Part shown: positions 1-8,929 of the stretch, piece after piece
Numbering within the stretch: the first letter of the stretch is position 1
Layout: every line of letters begins with the position of its first letter
DNA from: Gorillibacterium timonense
Lineage (GTDB): Bacteria; Bacillota; Bacilli; Paenibacillales; NBRC-103111
Length of the DNA stretch: 64,000 nt
Assembly (NCBI RefSeq): GCF_001457415.1
Contig: NZ_LN881724.1
Coordinates: 248,001 to 312,000, forward strand
Direction of reading: 5' to 3'
Made by a program: the position numbers and the translations under genes
Notes under the pieces: generated by a model
Told to the model about the DNA's origin: nothing
What the model saw: the letters and a program-made list of their open reading frames with translations, nothing else
Databases searched by the model: none

Positions 1-1
1 C

Positions 2-871
2 GAGTTGCGCGTGATCATTGAGAAGCTCGCAGCGGCAGCGGTACCTCAAGCCGATCAGGGAGCCTTCGTCAGCTCCGCATACGAGATGACGAAGAATGTT
101 CCGGGGCTGTTCCGCAAGCCGGTTACGATCACGATGAAGTTCGATCCGGCTAAGGTAGGGGCCGATCAACGGGTTGCGATCTTCTACTATGACGAAGCGA
201 AGAAGACCTGGGTGGAAGTAGGCGGTGTCGTGACCGGCGATTGGATCGCCGCCGTGGTGAACCATTTTACGAAATTTGCGGTATTGGCGGTTGATGAGAA
301 GACTACCGAAGCAGAACCGGAGCAGCCTGCTGTCACGTTCACGGATATCGCCGGACATTGGGGCGAGAATGCCATCCGGAACGCGGCGAGCAAGAAGCTG
401 ATCACCGGATACCCGGATGGAACATTCAAGCCGAATGGGGCAATCACCCGGGCGGAGTTCACGGTGATGCTGGCGAAGGCATTTGGGCTTAAAGGAACGG
501 GCTCGACGCTCTCCTTCACGGATGATGCGAAGATCGGCGCGTGGGCGAAGGAAGCGGTAGCGCAGGCGGTGGAAGCCAGAATTGTCAGCGGCTACACGGA
601 CGACAGCTTCCGTCCGAACGAACACATCACGCGCGCAGAGATGGCGGCGATGATCGCGAGAGCGCTTAAGCTGCCGCTGGATGCGGAATCGGCCACCAGC
701 TTCGCAGATGACGCAGTCATTCCGAAGTGGGCGAAGGCTGCGGTCGAAGCCATGTACCAGTTGGGGATCGTGAATGGCCGCAGCAGTGACAAGTTTGTTC
801 CGAACGACACGGCAACCCGCGCGGAAGCTGTGACGATGCTGTTGAGAGCCATGGAACCAAGCAATCTGTAA
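2..871 (+). CDS. SLH-domain surface protein, C-terminal part (5' end outside window)
   Basis: Only the last ~290 codons are present; the frame is open at the left edge. The remaining protein has a β-rich linker of about 100 residues followed by three SLH modules beginning near GHWGENAIRN, each with the ITRAE-type motif that in this family contacts pyruvylated secondary cell-wall polymer. It is a paralogue of the next gene: the shared C-terminal ~288 residues differ at roughly 40 positions (about 86% identity by eye). Role inferred: anchoring an unseen N-terminal part to the cell surface. The two genes lie in tandem with 112 bp between them, which suggests duplication. Confidence 0.9.
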   Translation, partial: ELRVIIEKLAAAAVPQADQGAFVSSAYEMTKNVPGLFRKPVTITMKFDPAKVGADQRVAIFYYDEAKKTWVEVGGVVTGDWIAAVVNHFTKFAVLAVDEKTTEAEPEQPAVTFTDIAGHWGENAIRNAASKKLITGYPDGTFKPNGAITRAEFTVMLAKAFGLKGTGSTLSFTDDAKIGAWAKEAVAQAVEARIVSGYTDDSFRPNEHITRAEMAAMIARALKLPLDAESATSFADDAVIPKWAKAAVEAMYQLGIVNGRSSDKFVPNDTATRAEAVTMLLRAMEPSNL

Positions 872-888
872 GAAGTTGAGGCTGACGT

Positions 889-939
889 TCCCCCTGATCG
901 CGATCCTTTTCCACTTTCCGAGAATCGAGATTAGGGGGA
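889..939 (+). terminator. Hairpin between the tandem SLH genes
   Basis: An imperfect inverted repeat (CCCCCTgATCgCGAT pairing with ATCGaGATtAGGGGG) lies just after the stop of the first SLH gene. It has no clear T-run, so termination is possible but not certain. An mRNA-stabilising hairpin is the alternative. Confidence 0.45.
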
Positions 940-983
940 GCTTAAGTTAGGATTACAGGAATGACATTTCGAAAGGAGATCTT

Positions 984-3900
984 ATGCGCAAAAAGTGGCT
1001 TTCACTCGTATGCGTCACCGCATTGGCTGGCTCTCTTGTTCCCGTTATGCCAGAGAGAGCGGCAGCAGAGCCGGTATCCATTCCGGCCAGGACTATCTCC
1101 CAAATCAGCATTCCAGGTATAAGTGCATTTCCGAATCAACCCGCTCCCTATCAGTACATGGACTGGAAGCAGAGAGCGCGCGATTACGACGCCTTCGTCT
1201 ACGATTGGAACAAAACCAGCGAGTTTCCCACTATCAAATGGGATACCACCCATTACAATCTTCCTTACAACACGTTCAAGCTGCCCTCGTATTACGGGGA
1301 TGACCGGCTGGAGCTGGATGGGGATCAGGAAGCAGTGAACCTGATGGGGAGCGTGGCGGGGGCGACACTCGTCGGCGTGGACAAATCCAATCAAGACGGC
1401 AACAATTACGTCGATCTTATTCGCACATTTATGCAGACGGATAACAACCGCAACCTGTTCTTCAATTGGGCCAAGTCCGATCATACCCGCAACCAGACCG
1501 ACTGGTGGTATGACCTCGCCCCCAACCTGCTCTATTACATCATTGCAGAACAGTATCCGAATGAACCGCATGCCGATGAATACCGCACCAAGATCGCCGA
1601 TGCCTTGTACAAAATGACGGTCAGTCTGGGAGGAGAGAATGCGAATTTCTGGCATCAATCCTTCGACCATGACAAGCAAACTCCTGTCGACAGCAGCTGG
1701 ACGGTTCCCGAAGGCGGCGTGATCAGCTCGCTCGTTCAGTACTGGGAGTACATGCGAACAGGAGACTCCAAATACTTGGATGCCGCCAAATGGGGCATGA
1801 ACTACTTCAATGATATCGGAAGCAACCCTTATTACGAGGTAGGGGCCGTCTTTGCTCCCTATATCGCCGCGCGGATGAATGCGGAGCAAGGTACCGACTA
1901 TGACCTGAACCACCTCTTTCAATGGATCCTGTCCGGCTCCAATGTGCGCGGCGGCTGGGGAACCCTCCAGGAGTCATGGAACGGCTATGATGTCTATGGC
2001 CTTCAGGGAAGCCGAAATGACGGCGGAGGGTATGCGTTTTTGATGAACACCTTCGCGACGGCCTTCTTTGCGCCCACGGTCAAATATGATCCGCGATATG
2101 CGGATACCGTTGGGAAGTGGCTTCTGAACGTCAGCAATGCCGCCCGCTTCTTCTATGCGGACCAGATGCCGCAAGACAAGCAATATTACGGCACTCAATA
2201 CCAAAATGCTCCCGAGCATGTCATCGCCTACGAGGGGCTCCGGAAATCCGAAAACGGCCAGTCCCCGCGCGCGACGGGAGATCCGGAAAAGTTTTGGCAG
2301 CAATGGGGTGTAAGCGATACCACAACGAATTTGGGGCTATACGGCAGCGGTTGGGCCGGTTTCTTCGGAGCCCTGTTTGAAAAGACGAATGTCGAGAAGA
2401 TTCTGCAGATCGACTTGAACACACTCGACTTTTACAAGAAAGAAAGCTATCCGACCTATCTCTATTACAATCCTTATGGCGAGAACAAGAGCGTAGAGAT
2501 TGCTCTTGATTCTAGCTCGGACCTGTTCGATGTCATTTCCGGTCAGTATGTCGCCAAGGGAGTGAACGGAACGCAGAGCTTTACCGTTTCGGCGGGGCAT
2601 TCCGTCGTGCTGGTCGTAGCACCGGCTGCTAGCAGCCTCCGCTATGACGGCAGCAAAACGCTCATCAATGACAAGGTAGTCGCCTATGCCGATCTGGATA
2701 CGAATCTTGCCCTTGGGAAGACGGCCTCCGTCTCCTCAAACGATGGCTTTACCGCCAGCAATGCGGTGGACGGCAACGACTCGACCCGCTGGGCCTCCAA
2801 GGGAACCGATTCGGAATGGATAAGTGTCGATCTTGGCGGAACCTACACGATCGATCGCGTGCGGTTGAAGTGGGAGGCGGCCTACGGGAAGATGTACAAA
2901 ATTCAAGTTTCGGACGACGCCGCAACCTGGAAGGATGTCTATACCGTTGAGAATGGCAACGGCGGCATCGACGACCTTTCCTTTGATCCCGTACAAGCGA
3001 AGTATGTAAGAATGTTGGGAACGAAGAGAGGCACCAACTACGGGTATTCGCTTTACGAGTTTGAGGTATACGGTCCGCAGGCGGTGGCGCCTTCGGCTCC
3101 GTCGGGGCTGACCGCGTCGGCCGATAACGGTCGGGTTCAGCTCAAATGGAACGCTGTACTTTCCGCAGAGACGTACGAAATCTATCGATATCAAGGTGAA
3201 TCGGCGCCGACCGATCCCACTGCATGGACTCAAGTTCAATCGGGGGTAACGGGCACCTCCAGCACCGTCGAGGGGCTGGAATACGGAAAGCCTTATTTCT
3301 TCGCGGTGAAGGCTGTGAATGCAAACGGAAGCAGTGCGCTCTCCAATGCGGCTGCGATCATGCTGCGGGAGACGGACAAGGTGATCGGCACGGTTAATCT
3401 ATCCGGCGACCCGATGTTTGACAGCGACAGCATCGCCAACAGCTTGAGCAACCAGTGGAGATGGCTCAGCTATCCTGGCGCACGTTTCTCGCTCAATCCG
3501 AACCAAAGCGGCGTTGGTATCGATGCCAATAAAGCTCCGATGTCGAAGGACCTTGCGTTCAACATCGGCGGCTTCCTCGGACCGGAGCAGATTCAGTATT
3601 TTGGTCTGATGAATGCCCAAATCGCTGCGAGCGGGCAATCCGGCAGCGCAGCGGCTTCGGTCAGCACGACGTGGTACCCGTACAAGATCGATTTCAACGC
3701 TTCTTATTCCACGCCTTCCGGCGTGAAGGTGCAGGGCTACGATTATTTTACCGACGCCGATTCCTCGGTCGTTCGGGTCCTGCAGGTAAACGGAACCGGG
3801 GACATGGATTTGATTCTCGGCGGAACCGTCGATAACAACGGAACGGCAAGCTGGGATGCAGCGAAGCAAGCGCTCGTCGTTACTGGTCCGAGCTACGCTT

Positions 3901-6900
3901 ATGCGCTCACGTTCGCTGAACTGACAGGCGAAGACCTGACGGCTTCCCCCCTTGGCCTTGCCCCCGTTGTCAGTGGGAATACATGGTCGTTGCGCATTCC
4001 GGTCGGAACCGTTAGCGGCCGCACGTTTGCCGTCGGCTTCGGCTTCGCTCCTGTCGAGGAAGGGACGGATACGGCGGTAACCCGATCCGCGAGGAATTTC
4101 GAGCGGAGCGTGAAAAGTTCGCTTGCTGATACGAAGCAGGTGTTCGATACGTACCTGCGCAAGGTTCCGGCGCCGCAAACCTTCGGCATTCCCGCCGGTA
4201 TCGACAGCAGAGGCGTGACGGCTGCTCAGCATCGGATGTTCTATTATGGAGCCTTTGCCTTCTTCCTGAACAACTACATGAATGTTCTTCCGGAGAATAC
4301 GGCTTACTTTAACTATCCTCAAGTGGTGCTGGGCAAGGCTTCGACCTGGGGCTTCGGCGCTCCTTACAACAAGGGGTCCGTCGCCTGGGAGAGCTTCCTC
4401 GGTCAGCAGTGGCTGTCTTATATGATGCCGCGGCAAGCATGGGAAGCCTATGTCGGGACGATGTCCTTGGTAGGCGAAGACGGCTACATTCCGGGAGAGG
4501 TGCTGCCCGCTCGGAAGGCGCAAGCCGCTTGGGTGATCTATCAGAACGGCGGCGCTGCGAAGGAAGAGCTGGCCCAGGAGTATCCCGCTATTCGGCGCAA
4601 CCTGCTCTGGCTGGAGCAGAATCCGCGCTGGATCTATATCGGCCATGACAATTCCGATGAGAAGGACGTCGAATTCATGGCATCCTTCCTGTTCGATGCC
4701 GACTTCGCGATCCGGATCGCGCGGGAGATCGGAATGCCGGATTCCGAGATCGCCATGTGGGAAGCGCACAAAACCCACGTGGAAAAGGATATCCGCGAAT
4801 GGTTCCTGACCAATCCGAACAAGCTCAACCAATACTATTTCCTGAACAGCAAGAGCTTTTGGCTTGGCGAGAACGAATCGATTCTCAATGCGCTCTATTC
4901 GAACAGCCTGACAACGGCGGAGACCCGCATGCTGATGGACTTCTGGAGAGGCATGGCAAATGCGAATGCTCCGGTCAACGGACAGCTGTTCAAGTACGGG
5001 GTCATGTCGGTCAACGTGTACACCATGTTGAACAAGGGACTCAAGGGTGACGCGCGGCAGATCGTCTATACGGCGATTCGCGATACGATCAAGGCAGGAA
5101 ACTTCTCGGAAAATATCCAAGCGGGCGGAAACGTCGAAGGGGTTAGCCCCAGTACGTTCACCGCAGCGGCCATGATCGACTTCACCTTGATGGCGAACCA
5201 GTTGGAAACCTACACTGGTGAACCGCGTGCGATTGACCTCGGGACATCGTGGGGCGAGACGGCATTGCCGGACGTCGAGGATTTCACATACGGAAGCGAT
5301 TGGACGATGGGGAAGAATGCTTCCCTCACCGTTGAAGATGGAATCGGCACTATTACGGTCTTGCCGAATGCTACGGAAGACTGGGGCCATGTGGCGAAGA
5401 GGTTGAGCTACAATGTCAGCGACCATCCGACCCTCACGGTGAAAGTAACGAAAGTGAGCGACGGTGGTAAATGGGCGCTCAAGGTGTCGGATGGAGGCGA
5501 CGACATCACGGTGCAGGGTGATACGAACCAGTCTGGAGAGTTCACCTACGACCTGAAGGCGTTGACCGGATGGAGCGGCAGCAAGCTGTTCACCGTCAGG
5601 CTGTTTGCGGCCGGCGGAAAGGGCAAGTCGTTCCAGATCGACTATCTGGCGACTGATAAGCTGCCCACATCCGAGCTCATCCCGGATAAACAAGGGTATG
5701 TTCTGGGGCAGCCGATTCAGATTTCTTACAAAGTGGCTGCAGAAGGGCAATACCGAATTGGCATTATGAAGGACGACGGAATCGACCCGAGTGAGAGCAA
5801 TGAACCGCTCGTCGTCGAGAACGCGGGGAACCTCCTGAGCGGAACGGTTCGCTTTACCGTCGATCTGCCGCCGGGAGATTATCGAGTGGTCCTGCTGGAG
5901 GGCAACAGCTATGCGGTGGTTGCAACGGCGCCGTTCAAGCTGTTTGAACCGAATGCACCCAGCCAAGTGGAACTGCGTGTCGGCGTATCGGGCAAAGGGT
6001 GGATGAAGGGTAAGGTTACCGTCACGCCTCCCCAAAACTTGACCTATGTGGAAGACTACGTTCTGTACTGGGGTGGACCTGCAGGCCGGCTGACTGAACT
6101 GCCTCCGGTCGCGGTTATTCCGGGAGCAGATGGCGCTGTCAGCATCGAGTTGCCGGAAACCCCGATACCCGATGGAGCTGTCGGCATTCTGGCCTACTCG
6201 AGAACCAAAGGGTTCGAATCTTTGGCGTATGTCGAGGATGAGCTGCCGGGGCCAGGTCTACAGCCAATTCCGCTAACCGATTGGACCCAACTGTCGGACT
6301 GGACGGAAAAAAATGCGAAGGTGGAGACGGCGGACGGCGCGGGTCGAGTCACGGTGACCGGAAGTGATTATGGATATGTGGGCAAGCTCATGTCCTACAA
6401 TGTCACGGATTATCCGATCATTCGAGTCAAGGTCGATTCCGTGGACAGCGGGGCGAAATGGGCGATCAAGTTGAACACCGGCTACAGCTTCAATAAAGAC
6501 ATCGTCCTTCAGGCGGATACCGATCAGTCCGGAGAACTGAGCTTCGATTTGCGTAAGATCAGCGGCTGGAAGGGGCAACGCACCTTCTCCTTCATGCTGT
6601 ATGCAGCCGGAGGCCAAGGCAAAGGCTTCTCCATCAGCGAGCTGACCGCGCTGCCTGCGGTTGTGCTGGATGAAGAGCCTCAGCCGACCGTTCCGCAAGC
6701 GCCGATCGGCGTTCATGCGGCGGGTGGAGACGGAATGGCGATGATCGGTTTTGCGGCTCCGGAAGATAACGGGGGCAGCGAGATTGTGAAGTACGTCGTA
6801 ACCGCTTGGCACGACGGTGCCGAGGTTGGAAAAGTGGAGGGGACGGCGAGTCCGATCGCCTTCACCGGTCTCACGAACGGAGAAGTGTACACCTTCACCG

Positions 6901-8609
6901 TGACGGCAGTCAACGCACAGGGTGAGTCGCCTGCGTCCGCTCCGTCGAACGAAGTGACTCCGTCAGCCGATCTACCGCCGGTTCCGGCGGCTCCGGTGAA
7001 CTTGACGGGAGCGGCAGGGGACGGCGAAGTGAAGCTGAGCTGGGATTCCTCGGCGGATGCAGTATCTTACGCTGTCTACCAGTACGAAGGCACAGCGGCT
7101 CCGGCTGATCCAGCCGACTGGACGCTGCTGACTTCCAGCGTAACAGCGGCTACCTATACGGTAACCGGACTGACGAACGGCACGAGCTATGCGTTCGCGG
7201 TGAAAGCCGTGAATGCGGCCGGGGAGAGCGACTTCTCCAATGTGACGGTTGCCGTGCCGGAAGCGGCTGTACAACCGGAAGCACCGGCAGCGCCGCAGAA
7301 CCTGACCGGTACGGCGGGGAACGGAAGCGCGGCGTTGACTTGGAATGCCATCGCGGGGGCGGATCACTATTCCGTTTACCGCTACAAGGGGGGAGTTCCG
7401 GCTGATCCCGGATCATGGGAGCTTATCCAGGCGGGTATTACCGCCACCGGCTACACCGTAACCGGACTGACGAACGGCACGAGCTACGCGTTCGCCGTGA
7501 CTGCCGTAAATGCGGCTGGGGAGAGCGTGCTCTCGAACATGGCGGTCGTGGCTCCAGCAGCTCCGGTAACGCCGGATAATGGAGGCAATACCGGCGGCAC
7601 AGGTACGGGAAGCAGCGAATCGTCTACGGTTACCTCTACGAACGGAAGCATTGTCATCCCGAACGGCAAATCTGGCGAGGTGAGCCTCGGTAGTGAAGTC
7701 ACGGTTTCGCTTCCGATTGGAGCAGCAAATGGTGAGCTGCGTGTGATCATCGAGAGGCTCGCGGCGGAAGCCGTACCGCAAGCCGATCAGGGAGCCTTCG
7801 TCAGCTCCGTCTATGAGATGACGAAGAACGTTCCGGGGCTGTTCCGCAAATCGGTCACCATCACGATGAAGTTTGATCCGACCCGGGTGGGTGCGGATCA
7901 GAGAGCCGCCATCTTCTACTATGACGAAGAGAAGAAAGAGTGGGTAGAAGTAGGCGGAGTGGTGAACGGAGAGTGGATTACGGCTGTGGTGAATCACTTT
8001 ACGAAGTTTGCGGTGTTGGCGGTCGGTGAGAAGACCGTTGAACCGGAGCCGGAGCAGCCTGTTGTAACATTCACGGACATTGCCGGACATTGGGGCGAGA
8101 ATGCCATTCGGAACGCGGCAGGCAAGAAGCTGATCACCGGATACCCGGATGGCACATTCAAGCCGAACGGCGCGATCACCCGTGAGGAGTTCACGGTGAT
8201 GTTGGCGAAGGCGCTTGGGCTGAAGGCATCGGGCTCGACGCTCTCCTTCGCGGATGAAGCGAAGATCGGCGCGTGGGCGAAGGAAGCGGTGGCGCAGGCG
8301 ATGGAAGCCGGAATCGTCAGCGGCTACAAGGACGGCAGCTTCCGTCCGAACGAGCGCATCACACGCGCAGAGATGGCGACGATGATCGCGAGAGCGCTCA
8401 AGCTGCCGCTGGAAGCGCAAGTCGCAACCAGCTTCGCGGATGACGCAGCCATTCCACAGTGGGCGAAGGCTGCGGTCGAAGCCATGTACCAGTTGGGCAT
8501 CGTGAATGGCCGTAGCAGTGACAAGTTCGTTCCGAACGATACGGCAACCCGAGCGGAAGCCGTCACCATGCTGATGCGAGTGCTGGAAAATATAGAAACG
8601 ACGAAGTAA
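984..8609 (+). CDS. Giant SLH-anchored multidomain protein with two glycosidase-like helical regions, F5/8-type and FN3 domains
   Basis: A 2541-residue secreted protein. ATG follows a good RBS (AAAGGAGAT). Order: signal peptide (~1-28); helical, Trp/Tyr-rich region (~40-480) resembling (α/α)6 toroid enzymes; F5/8 type C (CBM32-like) domain (~570-695); FN3 (~705-800); a second region (~800-1420) whose later half resembles GH63/GH15-type toroids (PGEVLPARKAQAAWVIYQ); two copies of a ~125-residue β-domain (~1431-1557 and ~1761-1890); three FN3 (~1903-2192); the linker shared with the upstream gene; three SLH modules (~2359-2541). The first SLH carries ITREE instead of ITRAE. Cell-surface polysaccharide binding or breakdown is inferred; I cannot assign a GH family or catalytic residues with certainty. 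Confidence 0.9.
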   Translation: MRKKWLSLVCVTALAGSLVPVMPERAAAEPVSIPARTISQISIPGISAFPNQPAPYQYMDWKQRARDYDAFVYDWNKTSEFPTIKWDTTHYNLPYNTFKLPSYYGDDRLELDGDQEAVNLMGSVAGATLVGVDKSNQDGNNYVDLIRTFMQTDNNRNLFFNWAKSDHTRNQTDWWYDLAPNLLYYIIAEQYPNEPHADEYRTKIADALYKMTVSLGGENANFWHQSFDHDKQTPVDSSWTVPEGGVISSLVQYWEYMRTGDSKYLDAAKWGMNYFNDIGSNPYYEVGAVFAPYIAARMNAEQGTDYDLNHLFQWILSGSNVRGGWGTLQESWNGYDVYGLQGSRNDGGGYAFLMNTFATAFFAPTVKYDPRYADTVGKWLLNVSNAARFFYADQMPQDKQYYGTQYQNAPEHVIAYEGLRKSENGQSPRATGDPEKFWQQWGVSDTTTNLGLYGSGWAGFFGALFEKTNVEKILQIDLNTLDFYKKESYPTYLYYNPYGENKSVEIALDSSSDLFDVISGQYVAKGVNGTQSFTVSAGHSVVLVVAPAASSLRYDGSKTLINDKVVAYADLDTNLALGKTASVSSNDGFTASNAVDGNDSTRWASKGTDSEWISVDLGGTYTIDRVRLKWEAAYGKMYKIQVSDDAATWKDVYTVENGNGGIDDLSFDPVQAKYVRMLGTKRGTNYGYSLYEFEVYGPQAVAPSAPSGLTASADNGRVQLKWNAVLSAETYEIYRYQGESAPTDPTAWTQVQSGVTGTSSTVEGLEYGKPYFFAVKAVNANGSSALSNAAAIMLRETDKVIGTVNLSGDPMFDSDSIANSLSNQWRWLSYPGARFSLNPNQSGVGIDANKAPMSKDLAFNIGGFLGPEQIQYFGLMNAQIAASGQSGSAAASVSTTWYPYKIDFNASYSTPSGVKVQGYDYFTDADSSVVRVLQVNGTGDMDLILGGTVDNNGTASWDAAKQALVVTGPSYAYALTFAELTGEDLTASPLGLAPVVSGNTWSLRIPVGTVSGRTFAVGFGFAPVEEGTDTAVTRSARNFERSVKSSLADTKQVFDTYLRKVPAPQTFGIPAGIDSRGVTAAQHRMFYYGAFAFFLNNYMNVLPENTAYFNYPQVVLGKASTWGFGAPYNKGSVAWESFLGQQWLSYMMPRQAWEAYVGTMSLVGEDGYIPGEVLPARKAQAAWVIYQNGGAAKEELAQEYPAIRRNLLWLEQNPRWIYIGHDNSDEKDVEFMASFLFDADFAIRIAREIGMPDSEIAMWEAHKTHVEKDIREWFLTNPNKLNQYYFLNSKSFWLGENESILNALYSNSLTTAETRMLMDFWRGMANANAPVNGQLFKYGVMSVNVYTMLNKGLKGDARQIVYTAIRDTIKAGNFSENIQAGGNVEGVSPSTFTAAAMIDFTLMANQLETYTGEPRAIDLGTSWGETALPDVEDFTYGSDWTMGKNASLTVEDGIGTITVLPNATEDWGHVAKRLSYNVSDHPTLTVKVTKVSDGGKWALKVSDGGDDITVQGDTNQSGEFTYDLKALTGWSGSKLFTVRLFAAGGKGKSFQIDYLATDKLPTSELIPDKQGYVLGQPIQISYKVAAEGQYRIGIMKDDGIDPSESNEPLVVENAGNLLSGTVRFTVDLPPGDYRVVLLEGNSYAVVATAPFKLFEPNAPSQVELRVGVSGKGWMKGKVTVTPPQNLTYVEDYVLYWGGPAGRLTELPPVAVIPGADGAVSIELPETPIPDGAVGILAYSRTKGFESLAYVEDELPGPGLQPIPLTDWTQLSDWTEKNAKVETADGAGRVTVTGSDYGYVGKLMSYNVTDYPIIRVKVDSVDSGAKWAIKLNTGYSFNKDIVLQADTDQSGELSFDLRKISGWKGQRTFSFMLYAAGGQGKGFSISELTALPAVVLDEEPQPTVPQAPIGVHAAGGDGMAMIGFAAPEDNGGSEIVKYVVTAWHDGAEVGKVEGTASPIAFTGLTNGEVYTFTVTAVNAQGESPASAPSNEVTPSADLPPVPAAPVNLTGAAGDGEVKLSWDSSADAVSYAVYQYEGTAAPADPADWTLLTSSVTAATYTVTGLTNGTSYAFAVKAVNAAGESDFSNVTVAVPEAAVQPEAPAAPQNLTGTAGNGSAALTWNAIAGADHYSVYRYKGGVPADPGSWELIQAGITATGYTVTGLTNGTSYAFAVTAVNAAGESVLSNMAVVAPAAPVTPDNGGNTGGTGTGSSESSTVTSTNGSIVIPNGKSGEVSLGSEVTVSLPIGAANGELRVIIERLAAEAVPQADQGAFVSSVYEMTKNVPGLFRKSVTITMKFDPTRVGADQRAAIFYYDEEKKEWVEVGGVVNGEWITAVVNHFTKFAVLAVGEKTVEPEPEQPVVTFTDIAGHWGENAIRNAAGKKLITGYPDGTFKPNGAITREEFTVMLAKALGLKASGSTLSFADEAKIGAWAKEAVAQAMEAGIVSGYKDGSFRPNERITRAEMATMIARALKLPLEAQVATSFADDAAIPQWAKAAVEAMYQLGIVNGRSSDKFVPNDTATRAEAVTMLMRVLENIETTK

Positions 8610-8623
8610 ATAACGATTCTTGT

Positions 8624-8660
8624 AAACCGGTTCTCCCAGATGGGGAGGGCCGGTTTTTTT
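8624..8660 (+). terminator. Intrinsic terminator after the giant SLH gene
   Basis: The stem ACCGGTTCTCCC / GGGAGGGCCGGT, with small mismatches, is followed by seven T. It closes the transcript of the SLH protein gene. Confidence 0.85.
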
Positions 8661-8929
8661 GCGTGCGGAAGGAGAGTTTGGCTTGTTCCTAGAGGAAGGA
8701 TTCTTCGAGAAGTTCTTTTTAAACTCTTGATTAACACCTCTTATTTAACAGCACCTTCAAGTAACACCTGTCTAGCCTCTCCATCTCTTGCGTCACCTAT
8801 AGGAAAAGTCTTTATCATTATTAAACAAAAATTATTATTTGCTGAGAGGAATTCTCAGTTTATTTGTCGAATTTATGAACAAGCACTCGACAGCATCGAG
8901 GAGATTACCGACTTTGGGGAGGCAACAAA
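8661..8929 (+). promoter_or_regulatory. AT-rich upstream region of the propeller SLH gene
   Basis: No protein gene is seen in this stretch after the terminator. It is clearly more AT-rich than its surroundings and must hold the promoter of the next gene, but no single -35/-10 pair stands out. The RBS GGGGAGG at 8916-8922 sets the next start. Confidence 0.4.

Noticed and set aside
3399-6035. 878-codon open frame antisense to the giant SLH gene
   Set aside because: It mirrors the codon bias of a well-supported gene on the other strand, has no RBS and no recognisable protein features.
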